From BP-191 sp035940575 (GTDB taxonomy: Bacteria; Actinomycetota; Actinomycetes; BP-191): a DNA stretch of 64,000 bases. Positions 1 to 10,271 of the stretch are shown here, in pieces (position 1 is the stretch's first letter; each line of letters begins with the position of its first letter). Location of the stretch: assembly GCA_035940575.1 (NCBI GenBank), contig DASZER010000044.1, forward strand, positions 36,983 through 100,982. Direction: 5' to 3'. Below the pieces are notes generated by a model. That model did not search any database and was not told where the DNA came from. It saw only the letters and a program-made list of their open reading frames with translations. The translations under genes were made by a program, and so were the position numbers.

Positions 1-3000
1 CGTTGCCCGCGTCGCCGTCGATCGTGTCGTTGCCGGAGCCGCCCTCGACGACGTCGTCGGCGTCGCCGCCGCGGATCGTGTCGCCGCCGCCCTGGCCGGA
101 GATGGTGTCCGCCCCCGCGTCGCCGTCGATCGTGTCGCCGCCGCTGGAGGACGCGCTCGGCGCGGTGCCCGCGAGGTCGTGGACGTCGTGGAGCGTGACG
201 ACGAACGCGCCGCTGATCGCGGCGTTGTCGCCGGCGATCGTGTCGGTGCCGTCGTTGCCGTGGACGGTGTCGCCGCCGTCGCCGTGCCCGGCCACGCCGC
301 TGCCACCGACGATCCTGTCGTTGCCCGCGTTGCCGTTGAGCGTGTCGCCGCCGCCCTGCCCGAAGATCAGGTCGTCCTGGTCGCCGCCGTGCATCGTGTC
401 GCTGCCGGCGTTGCCGTCGTGGAACGTCGCGGACGGACCCGTGACGTTGTCGCCGAACATCGTGTCGGTGCCCGCGTCGCCGAACAGCACGTCGCCCGCG
501 TCGGGCGCGCCCGCCTGCGCGGTGCCGCCGACGACGACGTCGTTGCCGGCACTGCCGTGGATCGTGTCGGTGCCGCCGTTGCCGTAGAGGATGTCGGAGT
601 CCTCGTGGCCGTCGATCGTGTCGTCGCCGCCCTGGCCGTAGACCGTGTCGGCCTGCGTCTGGCCGCCGAGGACGTCGTTGCCCGCGAAGCCGCCGGACAG
701 GTCGTGCAACGTCACGTCGGTGCGCTGCGCGTTCGGCGTCGCGTTGTCGCCCGCGATGACGTCGGCGTCCGCGCCGCCGTCGACGGTGTCGTTGCCGTCC
801 GCGGTCGCGGCCGTCGAGGAGCCGCCGACCAGGACGTCGTTGCCGTCCTCGCCGGAGACGGTGTCGTCGCCGGGGCCGCCGTACGCGACGTCGTTGCCGA
901 TGCCGCCGTGCACGTCGTCGGTGCCGGCGCCGCCGGTCACGACGTCCGCGCCGGTGTCGCCGTAGACGGCGTCGGAGTCGGCGCCGCCGTCGATCTCGTC
1001 GTCGGCCTGGTAGCCGCGCAACAGGTCGTTGCCCGCGTCGCCCTGGAGGTAGTCGCGATCGGCCTCGCCGAGCACGGTGTCGTCGCCGGGACCGGCGAAC
1101 ACCGCGTCGGAGCCGGTGCCCGCGATCACGCAGTCGGAGGACGCGCCGTTGCCGGCGCGCAGCGCCGTCGCGACGCCCGCCACGGAGGACACGCCGCCCT
1201 GGACGCGGCCGTCGGAGACGACGCGGTCGCCGAGCGTGCCGTCGAACGCGACCGGGGTCGCGTCGTCGGTCTGCACGACGCCGGCCGTGACGCGGCGGCC
1301 GTCGAAGCGGCCGGAGTCCGCGGCGCCGTCGCCGTCGAGGTCGAGCAGCCCGCCGGCGAGGACGTTGGCGCTCGGGCGGCACACGATCGGCTGCGTGCCG
1401 CGCGTGGCGTCGCTCGCGGCCGAGGACGTGACGAGGCTCTTCACGTCCGAGCCGCTCGTGGTGATCGTCGCGGTGGACGGGATCGTGCCGGTGTCGCCGA
1501 CGACGACGTCGTCGCCGTTGCCCGCGTCGATCGCGTCGGCGCCGGTGCCGCCGGTCACGTCGTCGCTGCCGTCGCCCGCGTCGAGCAGGTCGTCGCCCGC
1601 GCCGCCGTCGAGGACGTCCGCGCCCCCGCGGCCGACGAGCGAGTCGGCGCCGTTGCCGCCGAGGATCGTGTCGTCGCCGGTGGCGGTGGAGTTGGCGGTG
1701 TCGCCCTCGGCGGTGTCGTTGCCGTCGCCCGCGCAGAGCGAGTCGCCGCCGGGGCCGCCGGAGAGGCGGTCGTCGCCTGCGTCGCCGACGAGCACGTCGT
1801 CGCCCGCCTCGCCGTTGAGCTGGTCGCCGCCGTCGGCGGACGTCGTGGCGCACGCGGTCGCGAACGCGAACCCGCTCGCCATGCTCCCGAGCCGCGCGCG
1901 GTCGGTGGCGCCCGAGGCGCCGGAGAACGCGCCGCCGAACAGCCAGTCGTCGCCGAAGTGGCCCGCGAGCGTGTCGGCGCCGCCGTTGCCGACGACGACG
2001 TCGCGGCCGTCGAGCAGCGCGGCCGCGCCGGCCTCGGAGAGGCTCGGGTTGCGCGTGCGTGCCGTCGCGGCCTGCGCGGCGTTGAGGCCGGGGCCGCCGG
2101 TCAGGGTGTCGTCGTCGGCGCCGCCCGCGACCCAGTCGGAGCCGGCGTTGCCGCTGACCTTGTCCGAGCCCGCGCCGCCGTCGAGCACGTCGGTGCCGAG
2201 GCCGCCGTCGAGCACGTCGTCGCCGCCGCTGCCGGAGACGGTGTCGTCGCCGCCCGCGGTGCTGACCTTGTCGGCGTCCGCGCCGCCGTCGACGGTGTCG
2301 GCGCCCGCGGCCGTCGTGACGCGGTCCTCCCCGGCTCCGGCGTTGACCGTCGACCCGATGGTGAACGGCACCTCGGTGCCGTCGGGCGTCGTGCCGGACG
2401 CGAGCTCGATGACGTCGTTGCCGGTGCCGGAGTCGGCGAGGATGCGCCCGCCGGCCGGCACGAGGTCGTCCTGCACGAGCCCGCTGAACTCCACCTGGAC
2501 CGGCGTCGCCTTCGTCGGGTCGACCGGCGCCATCTGGCGCACGACGAACTTCTCGGCCGTTCGCGTGGACTTGTAGTGCCGCGCGGCGGCGAACGACTCG
2601 CCGACGTTGAGGCGCAGGTTGGCGCCCTCGGCGACCGCGAGGTCGGGCTCGAATCGCTGGCACTCGACCTCGAAGAGCTTGATCGGCGGCTTGAGCCTGA
2701 ACAGCTCGTAGTTCCACCGCTTGCTCCAGAGCTTGAGGTCCACCTCGACGAAGAAGCCGAAGAAGAAGTCGAGCAGGCCCTCCACGCGGAACAGGCAGAT
2801 CGGGTTGTCGAGGAACTGCTCGATCTCGTCCATGTAGAGCTTGCCGTCGTTGTCGGGGTCGACCAGGTCGAACCCGATCGTGATGCCGACGCCGCCGTAC
2901 AGGCCGACCTTGAAGATGCTGATGGAGACGGACGCGCCGAGCGTGACGACGAACGTCAGCTTGATCTCGGGGACGTCGTTGCCGGCCTCGTCCAGGTCGT

Positions 3001-6000
3001 CGATGAAGATGCCGTCGGCCAGCGCGCTCGGGTCGTACGCGTCGCGGCTCTGCTTGAGGACGTTGACGATGCCGCGGGTGTCGTAGCCGACCGCGAAGCG
3101 CGCGGACAGGCCGATCGTGCCGCCGATCGAGATGTCGATCGGGACGGGGCCCGCCATGAACGGGCCCCACGAGTACTCGAGGCTCGTGCTGACGCCGAAC
3201 GCGCCGGTGTCGAAGCGGACCAGCGTGGCGTTCTCGCCGACGAGCAGGCCCATGACGGCCGACGTGTCGTTGAGGAACGGGAACGACAGGTTGAGCCCCT
3301 CGAACTTCTGCTTGCTCGTGCCGCGCGTCATCGTGCGGGCGAGCTCCTTGCCGGTGCAGCCGTTCGCCGGGCAGGTGCCGAGCTGGACGACGGACTGCTT
3401 GTACTTCGTGCCGTCCTGCTTGTACGTCTTCGAGCAGTCCTTGGGCTGCTTCGCGCCGGCGGCGTCCTTCTTGCCGCAGGAGCCCTTGGTGGCGTCCTTC
3501 TTCGCGACCTTGAAGCCGCCCTTGCTGCTGACGCCGTTGCCGTACGAGCCGAGGCCCACGAGCGTGCTCTGCGCCTTCGCCGCGAGGTCGCCGACGAGCT
3601 GCACCATGCCGACGACGGAGCGGACGAGCGACAGCGGCTTGCGCGCCGCCTCCTCGAGCAGGTCGAGCAGCGTGCCGATGCGCTGGCCGGTCAGGGCCGC
3701 GATCTCCTTCAGCACCGGGATGGGTGCCATGAGGATGTCGGCGATGGTCTTGAACGGGCGCGTCAGCTTGTAGATCTCGCTGACGATCGGCGCCATGAAC
3801 TCGTTGACGAACGACCCGGCGTCCATGACGAGGTCGCCGTAGGAGATGTCGCCGTAGCCGGTCGCCTCTGCGTCGGCGCCGGCGAGCGTGCCGTTGACGC
3901 CGAACGCCACGTGCACCGTGCCCTGCAGGCTCGGCAGCGTCGAGCCGGCGGGCTGGCCGTTGAGGCTGACGCCGGTGACGAAGTACAGGTCGACGTTGCC
4001 GTCCGCCTCGGCCGTGAACGTCGGCCGCGGCGTGGTCGAGGTGAGCAGCCGGTCCAGCGAGATGCGGCCCTTGGCGTCGGTGCCGACGCCGCCGCTGAGG
4101 TCCAGCGACGCCTTGACGCGCAGGCCGGTGCGGTCGGCGTCGGTGCCGTCGGTGGTGCTGTCGACGCTGCCGTTGCCGTCGTACACGATGCCCTGCAGCA
4201 GGCCGAGCGTGGCCTGGTAGCAACGGCTCGTGCTGAACCCGCCCGCGCTGACGCCGGCCGCGTGGGTCGTGACCGAGCAGGTGCCGGTGTCGGGGAGGTG
4301 GACGCTCGCGCCGACCTCGAGGGCCGGGTCGGCGGTGCCGCCGGGCGCCGTGACGGTCGTGCCGAGGTACGGGCCGACGTCGCGGGCGAGGCCGAAGTCG
4401 ACGTCGTAGGTCCAGCCGGCCTCGACGTCCACGCCGTTGGGGCCGTCGAGCTGCAGGCCGGGCAGGCCGGTCTCGAAGCGGTCGAGGTGGATCGACGGCG
4501 TCGTCGCCGAGCAGGTCGTCGCGGTGCAGCCCTTGGACATGCGCGCGCTCGTCGCGGCGTCGCCGCCGATCGTCAGCCTCACGCGGACGTCGCTGATGTT
4601 CTCGTCGGTCTCGGTGCCGTCGGTCGCGCAGGCGTGCTCGGCGCCGTTCGGCGTCGTCTTGCAGAGCAGCGTGACGGTGACGCCGGTGTCGTTGTTGGCG
4701 GTCGTCTTCGGCGACAGGACGCGCAGGAGCGTGGAGTTGTTGCCGATGGCGTTCGCCATGTACGTCTCGAGCGCGCCCTTGAACTGCGGCATCGACGTGT
4801 AGACCGGCGCCGGGACGGCCGCGAGCTCGTCCTCGAGGGCGGCGAGGCCGTCCATGACGTGGCTGCCGGCCGTGCGGTCGAGGCCGATGAGCGGCAGCGG
4901 CTCGGCCGCGAGCGTGCCGTCGAGGCCCTCCTGCACGTACGTCTTGAGCATGTTCATCGCGACGGTGATCAGCGAGAACTCCAGCGGCTCGTCCGCCGCG
5001 ACGGCGTCGGTGAAGCCGTTGGAGAGCCCGCCCGCCACGGACGCGCCGGAGGAGAACGTCGCGCGGTAGGTGAGCACTCCGACGTAGTCGCCCTCGTCCA
5101 CGGCCCACGCGTTGCCCTGCGCCCACGCCTTGCCCGAGGGGGCCGGGCAGGTGAACGTCGTCGCGGTCCGGGCGGTCACGACGCAGGAATACGAGACGGT
5201 CTCGTTTCGTATCTCGGTGCCGACGACGACGGCCGCGGGGACCGACGAGACGGTCACGACGTTGCCCGCGACGGAGGTCGCGGTTCCCTTGGGAGCGTTG
5301 GGATCCACGAGCTGCGCGGCCAGCACGGCGCACACGTCGCCGCTGGTCGTGGAGGCGACCGCGGAGTCGTTACAGGACTGGCTCGTACCGGAACGACTTA
5401 CGGACAGGTTCGTCTCGGAAGCGTAGGAGGCGGGGTCGTCGTCGACGGCGCCGGTGAGGCTGAACGACGACAGGTTGGCCTTGGCGACGCCGGGGCCCTG
5501 GACCTCGTAGTAGTCGCCGGCGTCCCAGCGCGCGCCGCCGGTGAGGGCGACCGCGCAGGTGAGCGAGTCGTCGGTGGCGGAGGTGACGACGCAGGAGGCG
5601 TTGTCGGTGGTGTTGCGGACGGTGCGGCCGACGAGCGACTTGGTGTCGAAGCCCGCGTCCGGGTGGACGAGGGTCTTGGTCGGGTCTCCGAGGTCGAAGC
5701 GGTAGGCGTTGGTCCTCTGCCACACCGCGCCGCCGGACAGGGCGGTGCCCGTCGCGCACGCGATGGTCGTGGCGGTGATCGTGCCGGTGGCGCAGGAGGC
5801 GCTCTTGGTGGTGTTGACGACCGCGGCGCCCGCCGACGTCGTGTACGAGGTGAACGACGCGGCGGAGTCCGTGAGCACGGCGCCGCGCTCGACGGTGAAC
5901 GCCTGGCCCGACGTCCACGAGCCGCCGGTCGCCGGGCAGGCGAGCGTGGTCTGCGCCTTGCCCGTGGTCGCGGTGACGGTGCAGGTGACGGCGCCGGCCT

Positions 6001-9000
6001 TGAGGACGTCGCCGGCCCGCACGGCGTTGAAGCCCTGGCCGGTGAGCGCGCTCGCGGTGGCGACGGCGGCGGTGGCGTTCTGCGAGAGGGCGTAGCCGGA
6101 CCCGTTGGCCCAGGTGGCGGAGTTGTTCAGGGCGCAGGTCAGCGTCGTGGCGTTGACGACGGCGGAGACCGTGCAGGAGTTGGCGCCGCTGGTGACGGTC
6201 GCGGTGGTGTCGACGCCGAGGGCGGTGAAGTCGGCCTGCGGGTCGACCAGGGTCGAGCCCGTGCTGCCGGTGCCCGTGGTGCCGGAGCGGGTGAGCGCGG
6301 ACAGCGTGCCGGTGACGACCGGGTCGGCGGTGTGGGTGCCGGTGACCGGCGTGTGGCGGCCGAACAGCCGGGCGCCGGTGCCGAGCCGCAGCGCGATCGA
6401 GCCGACGCTGGCGGTGAGGTCGACGTTCGCGTCGTCCACGGTCGCGGTGAGGCTCGTGATGCCGGAGTCGGCGCGGACGACGACGTCGCCCGACGGGATG
6501 CCGGGGTCGAGCGGGACGGCGAAGCGGACCTTGGCCTCGCTGTTCGCGGAGACGGCGAACGAGCCGACCGCGCCCTCGTCGTCGGCGAGGCCGTGCAGGT
6601 CGAGGTTGCTGATCGGCGCGAGGTCCATGCGGAACGGCGCGTCGAGCGTCGCCGCGCCGTCCCACGCGACGGAGAGCTGGAGGTGCGGCTTGTTCGCGAG
6701 CGAGGTGCCGTTCGGGAGCGTGTGCGCGAAGCGGTCCAGGGTGACGCCGACCTCGGCGCCGGAGAGCGTGACGCCGTTGGCGGACGTGCGCGCGTCGAGC
6801 TCGCCGTCGATCGCGGCGACGAGCTCCTGCAACGTCGCCGGCGGCGTCGCGGCCGGGGCGACGGCGGTCCACGTGACGGTGCCGTCGGTGACGGTCGCGC
6901 CGGCCGTGGCGGGCCAGGTGGGCTCGGCGGAGCCGGTGGTCCCCGCGGTCGTCGCCTTGAACAGCAGCGGCGACGCGGCGGACGGGTTGGACGGCAGGAC
7001 GAGGGCGTCGACCGCGGCGGCGGTCGCGCGCTTCCACGTCGGAGCCTGCGCGGTGACGGGCACCCGCTCGCCGATCGCGGCGGCGACGTCGCGGATGCCG
7101 GCGAGCTGCGGGGTGAGGCGCTTGGGCGTCAGGCCGATCATCGGCAGCGGCGCGACGTAGCCGGGCTCGGAGCTCTGGTCGAGGCGGTTCGCGACGTCGT
7201 AGAGGTTCTCGAGGAGCAGGCCGCGCAGCGCGTCCTGGTCGCCGGAGACGCGCCAGCCGTCGCCGGAGCGCCACGTGTTGTCGTCGTACGTCGCGGTCGT
7301 GACGGTGGTGCCGTCGGCGTTGGCGTACGTCGGCTTGCCGTCGGTGCCCGTGCCGGTGCGCGTCGCGGCGCGGCGGCCGCCGGACATGCCGGTGAGCGTG
7401 CGGCCGGCGGTCGTGCCGTCGTCCACGGTGCTGCTGGCGTCGCAGGTGAGCGTGTGCGCGCCGGTGACGGTGACGTCCTCGCAGGTCGCGCCGGTGGTGA
7501 CGTTCTGCAGCGTCGCCCCGAGCTTGCTGCCCGCGGCGATCGTGTGGCCGAACGCCGAGAGGAAGTCGGTGCCGGCGTCGTTCAGCACGGTGGTGGAGGC
7601 GGTGGCGTTGGTCGCGCCCGACTCCACGAGCGGCAGGACGTCGAAGAGCCGGAGGTACGTCGCGTACGCCGCGTTGGGCGTCGCGACGGGCTTGGTCGTG
7701 TCGCTGACGTCGGCCCAGTCGCCGGTGACGACGGCCTGGTCGGTGCCGGACGTGAGGCCGGCGAGCGTGCCCGCCGCGTCGACGTCGAACGACGTGTCGA
7801 GCCTGAGCCCCCACGTCGCCGACGGCCGCGTGTCCATGGCGAGCAGGCGGCGCAGCGAGACGCCGCCGGGGACGGTGACGTTGTCGCGGCCGGCGATCGG
7901 GTGCGCGGAGTCGGTCGCGAGGTCGGCGGCGACGACGGGGCCCGTGCCGGTCGGCGCGAGCGCCCACTCGGTGGCGGTCGCCTCGACGGCGAGGTAGCCG
8001 ACCTTGCCGTCGAACACCGCGCCCGCGCCCGACGCGGTCACGCCGTCGATCTCGAACTCGTGCCCGCTGCCGAGGACCGCGAAGTAGCGGTCCACCTGGC
8101 CGTCGAGCGCGTCGGAGTCGAGGGCGGCGAGGTCGTCCTGGAGGAGCAGGCCGTACGTCGCCGCGAGCGTCGTCTCGCCGACGTCGACGGTGACCGGCTT
8201 CGTCTGCGTCTCGTCGTCCGGGTCGGCCGGCGCGCGCAGGGCGAGCCCGGACAGGCCGGTGCCCTGGCGCAGCGCGTCGCCGACGTCGAACGACGCCCGC
8301 ATCGACGCCGGGTCGTCGGAGAGGCTGACGGCGTACGTGAGCTTCTCGGCCGCGGCGTCGTACGCCGCCGTGATCGTGGAGCCGGGCAGCGCGTCGAGCG
8401 CGGCCTGGAGCTCCTGCGCGCTGCGGATGCGCGGCGTCGCGGTGAACGTCACCGTGGCCGTGCCGCCCTGGGGCTGCTCCTGCGTCACGTCGAACTGCAC
8501 CGCGACGTCCGGCTCGACCTCGGAGCCGGTGACGGTGACGTTCGTCGTGGGGGCGGGGCCGACGGTGCTGGCGGTGGTGCCGTTGGTGATGCCGGTGGTC
8601 GTGCCGTCGGAGCGCATCCACGAGACGCCGCCGCTGACGGGCGTGCCGGTGACGGCCTGGCAGTACCACGTGGTCCCGGCGAGGTCGGCGCCGGTCGGCG
8701 GCTGCGTGTCCGCCTTGCCGCAGACGATCGCGGCGGAGCCCTGGTGCTCGACGAGCGTCTGCAGCTCGCCGGCGGGGTCGTACGCCTCGGAGAAGCGGCG
8801 GCTCAGCAGCGGCACGTTGACGTCCACGCGCGCCTGCGCCCCGGCCATGGCGGCAGCGAACTGCGACAGGCCCGTGAGCGCGTCGTCGGCGCCGACGCGG
8901 GTGAACGGCTCGAGGTTGGCGAGGCTCACGACCGGCGCGCTCGGCGCGCTCGCGGTGGTGGAGACAGGGCGCAGGTCGACGTACGACGGGGCGCCGGCGT

Positions 9001-9940
9001 CGAGGTAGGTGACCGTGCCGCCGGAGGTGCCTGCCGGGAGCAGCGAGGAGCCGAACGCCAGCGACACGTCGACGCTCGGCGTCGTCCCCGCCGGGTCGGT
9101 CAGCGCGAACGCCGCCCAGTCCGGCAGCAGCGTCGTCGCCCACTCGGCGGCGGTGACGTAGCCGTCGGCGTCGGGGTCGGTGAACGTCGTCGCGCCCTGG
9201 ATCGCGTACGCCGCGCGGCCCGTGACCGTGACGTCGGTGAAGCCGTAGCGCGAGGTGAACGACAGCCCCGTCTCGCTGCTGTCGCCGTCCGTCGCGAGCG
9301 TCATCGTGGCGGCGTTCGGGATCGCGGAGAACGCGCGCGGGAGGTCGATGCCGAGGTCGCCCACGACGGCCTTGTCCATGCGGAACGGCACGTCGAGCGT
9401 CAGCGTCATGCCGACGGGCACGGTGCCCGTGCCGGCCGTGTCGGTGCCGTGGACGGTGACGGCGGGGCGCGGGTTCGGGTCGTCGGGCGAGCCGCCGGGG
9501 CGGACGTAGGAGATCGGCACGTCCTGCTCCCCGCGCACGACCGCGTGCAGGGTGAACGTCGCCACGTCGCCCGCCGTCGCGATGCCGCCGGGGACGGTGT
9601 AGGTGACGCCGCTGCCGGAGGCGTCCTCGATCGCGTCGTCGAGGTCGCCGTAGTCGCCGTCGAACGTGCTCAACGGACCGGCGAGGGTGCGGGTGAACAG
9701 CGTCGGGAAGCCGAGGACGTCGGCGGGGCTGCGGTCGGTGAGCGGCAGCTTGGTGGCGAACGCCGGGTGGTCGGCGAGCGCGTCCATCGCGACGGCGAAC
9801 GTCGCGAGGCCGCGGGCCGTGCCTATCGCCTCGGGGGTGCCGGGGCTGAGCGCCTCGGCGCCGAGCAGCGGCAGTCCGTACAGAAGGACGGCGGTGCTGA
9901 GGAGGACGGTCGAGCTCCGGCCGACCAGGCGTCGCGTCAT
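1..9940 (-). CDS. Giant secreted RTX-repeat calcium-binding protein (3' end beyond window)
   Basis: The frame is open from an ATG at 9940 to the left edge, so at least 3313 residues are encoded and the C-terminus is missing. An AAGGGA ribosome site precedes the ATG, and the N-terminus is a signal peptide (MTRRLVGRSS, then a hydrophobic stretch ending LLGAEA). Residues about 30-2500 hold long repetitive beta-rich, Thr/Ala-rich segments of no family I recognise. Near residue 2360 is a good EF-hand loop (DPDNDGKLYMDE). From about residue 2530 onward there are dozens of nonapeptide RTX repeats of the GGxGxDxhx type (for example GGAGDDLLD, GGSGNDTID), which in known families bind calcium and fold into a beta-roll after export. 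Such proteins are usually surface or secreted adhesins, S-layer-like proteins or enzymes. No catalytic domain is visible here, and a type I secretion signal would lie in the missing C-terminus. Confidence 0.9.
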   Translation of the reverse strand, partial: MTRRLVGRSSTVLLSTAVLLYGLPLLGAEALSPGTPEAIGTARGLATFAVAMDALADHPAFATKLPLTDRSPADVLGFPTLFTRTLAGPLSTFDGDYGDLDDAIEDASGSGVTYTVPGGIATAGDVATFTLHAVVRGEQDVPISYVRPGGSPDDPNPRPAVTVHGTDTAGTGTVPVGMTLTLDVPFRMDKAVVGDLGIDLPRAFSAIPNAATMTLATDGDSSETGLSFTSRYGFTDVTVTGRAAYAIQGATTFTDPDADGYVTAAEWATTLLPDWAAFALTDPAGTTPSVDVSLAFGSSLLPAGTSGGTVTYLDAGAPSYVDLRPVSTTASAPSAPVVSLANLEPFTRVGADDALTGLSQFAAAMAGAQARVDVNVPLLSRRFSEAYDPAGELQTLVEHQGSAAIVCGKADTQPPTGADLAGTTWYCQAVTGTPVSGGVSWMRSDGTTTGITNGTTASTVGPAPTTNVTVTGSEVEPDVAVQFDVTQEQPQGGTATVTFTATPRIRSAQELQAALDALPGSTITAAYDAAAEKLTYAVSLSDDPASMRASFDVGDALRQGTGLSGLALRAPADPDDETQTKPVTVDVGETTLAATYGLLLQDDLAALDSDALDGQVDRYFAVLGSGHEFEIDGVTASGAGAVFDGKVGYLAVEATATEWALAPTGTGPVVAADLATDSAHPIAGRDNVTVPGGVSLRRLLAMDTRPSATWGLRLDTSFDVDAAGTLAGLTSGTDQAVVTGDWADVSDTTKPVATPNAAYATYLRLFDVLPLVESGATNATASTTVLNDAGTDFLSAFGHTIAAGSKLGATLQNVTTGATCEDVTVTGAHTLTCDASSTVDDGTTAGRTLTGMSGGRRAATRTGTGTDGKPTYANADGTTVTTATYDDNTWRSGDGWRVSGDQDALRGLLLENLYDVANRLDQSSEPGYVAPLPMIGLTPKRLTPQLAGIRDVAAAIGERVPVTAQAPTWKRATAAAVDALVLPSNPSAASPLLFKATTAGTTGSAEPTWPATAGATVTDGTVTWTAVAPAATPPATLQELVAAIDGELDARTSANGVTLSGAEVGVTLDRFAHTLPNGTSLANKPHLQLSVAWDGAATLDAPFRMDLAPISNLDLHGLADDEGAVGSFAVSANSEAKVRFAVPLDPGIPSGDVVVRADSGITSLTATVDDANVDLTASVGSIALRLGTGARLFGRHTPVTGTHTADPVVTGTLSALTRSGTTGTGSTGSTLVDPQADFTALGVDTTATVTSGANSCTVSAVVNATTLTCALNNSATWANGSGYALSQNATAAVATASALTGQGFNAVRAGDVLKAGAVTCTVTATTGKAQTTLACPATGGSWTSGQAFTVERGAVLTDSAASFTSYTTSAGAAVVNTTKSASCATGTITATTIACATGTALSGGAVWQRTNAYRFDLGDPTKTLVHPDAGFDTKSLVGRTVRNTTDNASCVVTSATDDSLTCAVALTGGARWDAGDYYEVQGPGVAKANLSSFSLTGAVDDDPASYASETNLSVSRSGTSQSCNDSAVASTTSGDVCAVLAAQLVDPNAPKGTATSVAGNVVTVSSVPAAVVVGTEIRNETVSYSCVVTARTATTFTCPAPSGKAWAQGNAWAVDEGDYVGVLTYRATFSSGASVAGGLSNGFTDAVAADEPLEFSLITVAMNMLKTYVQEGLDGTLAAEPLPLIGLDRTAGSHVMDGLAALEDELAAVPAPVYTSMPQFKGALETYMANAIGNNSTLLRVLSPKTTANNDTGVTVTLLCKTTPNGAEHACATDGTETDENISDVRVRLTIGGDAATSARMSKGCTATTCSATTPSIHLDRFETGLPGLQLDGPNGVDVEAGWTYDVDFGLARDVGPYLGTTVTAPGGTADPALEVGASVHLPDTGTCSVTTHAAGVSAGGFSTSRCYQATLGLLQGIVYDGNGSVDSTTDGTDADRTGLRVKASLDLSGGVGTDAKGRISLDRLLTSTTPRPTFTAEADGNVDLYFVTGVSLNGQPAGSTLPSLQGTVHVAFGVNGTLAGADAEATGYGDISYGDLVMDAGSFVNEFMAPIVSEIYKLTRPFKTIADILMAPIPVLKEIAALTGQRIGTLLDLLEEAARKPLSLVRSVVGMVQLVGDLAAKAQSTLVGLGSYGNGVSSKGGFKVAKKDATKGSCGKKDAAGAKQPKDCSKTYKQDGTKYKQSVVQLGTCPANGCTGKELARTMTRGTSKQKFEGLNLSFPFLNDTSAVMGLLVGENATLVRFDTGAFGVSTSLEYSWGPFMAGPVPIDISIGGTIGLSARFAVGYDTRGIVNVLKQSRDAYDPSALADGIFIDDLDEAGNDVPEIKLTFVVTLGASVSISIFKVGLYGGVGITIGFDLVDPDNDGKLYMDEIEQFLDNPICLFRVEGLLDFFFGFFVEVDLKLWSKRWNYELFRLKPPIKLFEVECQRFEPDLAVAEGANLRLNVGESFAAARHYKSTRTAEKFVVRQMAPVDPTKATPVQVEFSGLVQDDLVPAGGRILADSGTGNDVIELASGTTPDGTEVPFTIGSTVNAGAGEDRVTTAAGADTVDGGADADKVSTAGGDDTVSGSGGDDVLDGGLGTDVLDGGAGSDKVSGNAGSDWVAGGADDDTLTGGPGLNAAQAATARTRNPSLSEAGAAALLDGRDVVVGNGGADTLAGHFGDDWLFGGAFSGASGATDRARLGSMASGFAFATACATTSADGGDQLNGEAGDDVLVGDAGDDRLSGGPGGDSLCAGDGNDTAEGDTANSTATGDDTILGGNGADSLVGRGGADVLDGGAGDDLLDAGDGSDDVTGGTGADAIDAGNGDDVVVGDTGTIPSTATITTSGSDVKSLVTSSAASDATRGTQPIVCRPSANVLAGGLLDLDGDGAADSGRFDGRRVTAGVVQTDDATPVAFDGTLGDRVVSDGRVQGGVSSVAGVATALRAGNGASSDCVIAGTGSDAVFAGPGDDTVLGEADRDYLQGDAGNDLLRGYQADDEIDGGADSDAVYGDTGADVVTGGAGTDDVHGGIGNDVAYGGPGDDTVSGEDGNDVLVGGSSTAATADGNDTVDGGADADVIAGDNATPNAQRTDVTLHDLSGGFAGNDVLGGQTQADTVYGQGGDDTIDGHEDSDILYGNGGTDTIHGSAGNDVVVGGTAQAGAPDAGDVLFGDAGTDTMFGDNVTGPSATFHDGNAGSDTMHGGDQDDLIFGQGGGDTLNGNAGNDRIVGGSGVAGHGDGGDTVHGNDGTDTIAGDNAAISGAFVVTLHDVHDLAGTAPSASSSGGDTIDGDAGADTISGQGGGDTIRGGDADDVVEGGSGNDTIDGDAGN

Positions 9941-10149
9941 CGGGCATCCCTTGATCGCCCCCGCTACGCCCCCGTTCGTACCTGTGCGTGACCACCCGGG
10001 GTAGGCGCGGGGCGCGATCTGGCCCGAAGACCACCCGCCGTCACGCCGGAACCTGGGCAGAAGTGCCCATGGCGCTTCCACGACCGGCCGAGGGCGTGAG
10101 GACACGGCTACGGTGCGTCACGGCCTGTGCCGGTGGGACGATGGCCGGC

Positions 10150-10222
10150 GGGCCGGTAGCTCAACTGGCAGAGCAGCAGCCTTTTAAGCTGTGGGTTCAG
10201 GGTTCGATCCCCTGCCGGCCCA
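10150..10222 (+). tRNA. tRNA-Lys(TTT)
   Basis: 73-nt cloverleaf. Acceptor arm GGGCCGG pairs with CCGGCCC, the discriminator is A, the D-arm is TAGCTCAACTGGCAGAGCA, the anticodon loop CTTTTAA gives anticodon TTT, and the T-loop is GGTTCGATCC. The 3' CCA is not encoded. The PadR gene begins about 50 bp downstream on the same strand. Confidence 0.96.
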
Positions 10223-10236
10223 CCCGTTGCTCCCCG

Positions 10237-10264
10237 TTGACGCCGCCGCGCCTGCCAGTACCAT
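10237..10264 (+). promoter_or_regulatory. Putative sigma-70-type promoter giving a leaderless PadR transcript
   Basis: TTGACG at 10237-10242, then a 16-bp spacer and TACCAT at 10259-10264. Transcription would begin at about 10271-10272, exactly at the PadR ATG. No Shine-Dalgarno sequence precedes that ATG, which fits a leaderless mRNA. This is inference from motif spacing only. Confidence 0.5.
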
Positions 10265-10271
10265 GCGTCGC

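Noticed and set aside
1..2450. Short-period DNA repetition that might suggest a CRISPR array or satellite
   Set aside because: Period and content come from GGxGxD codons; there are no constant repeats with unique spacers.
179..9991. Plus-strand open frame of more than 3200 codons
   Set aside because: Translation is Ala/Arg/Val/Asp-rich nonsense. It is the antisense shadow of the RTX protein on the minus strand, which shows a signal peptide, EF-hand and RTX repeats.
5370..10034. Long minus-strand frame opposite phase to the RTX gene
   Set aside because: Arg-rich shadow frame in GC-rich DNA; the codon phase with the signal peptide and repeats is the other one.
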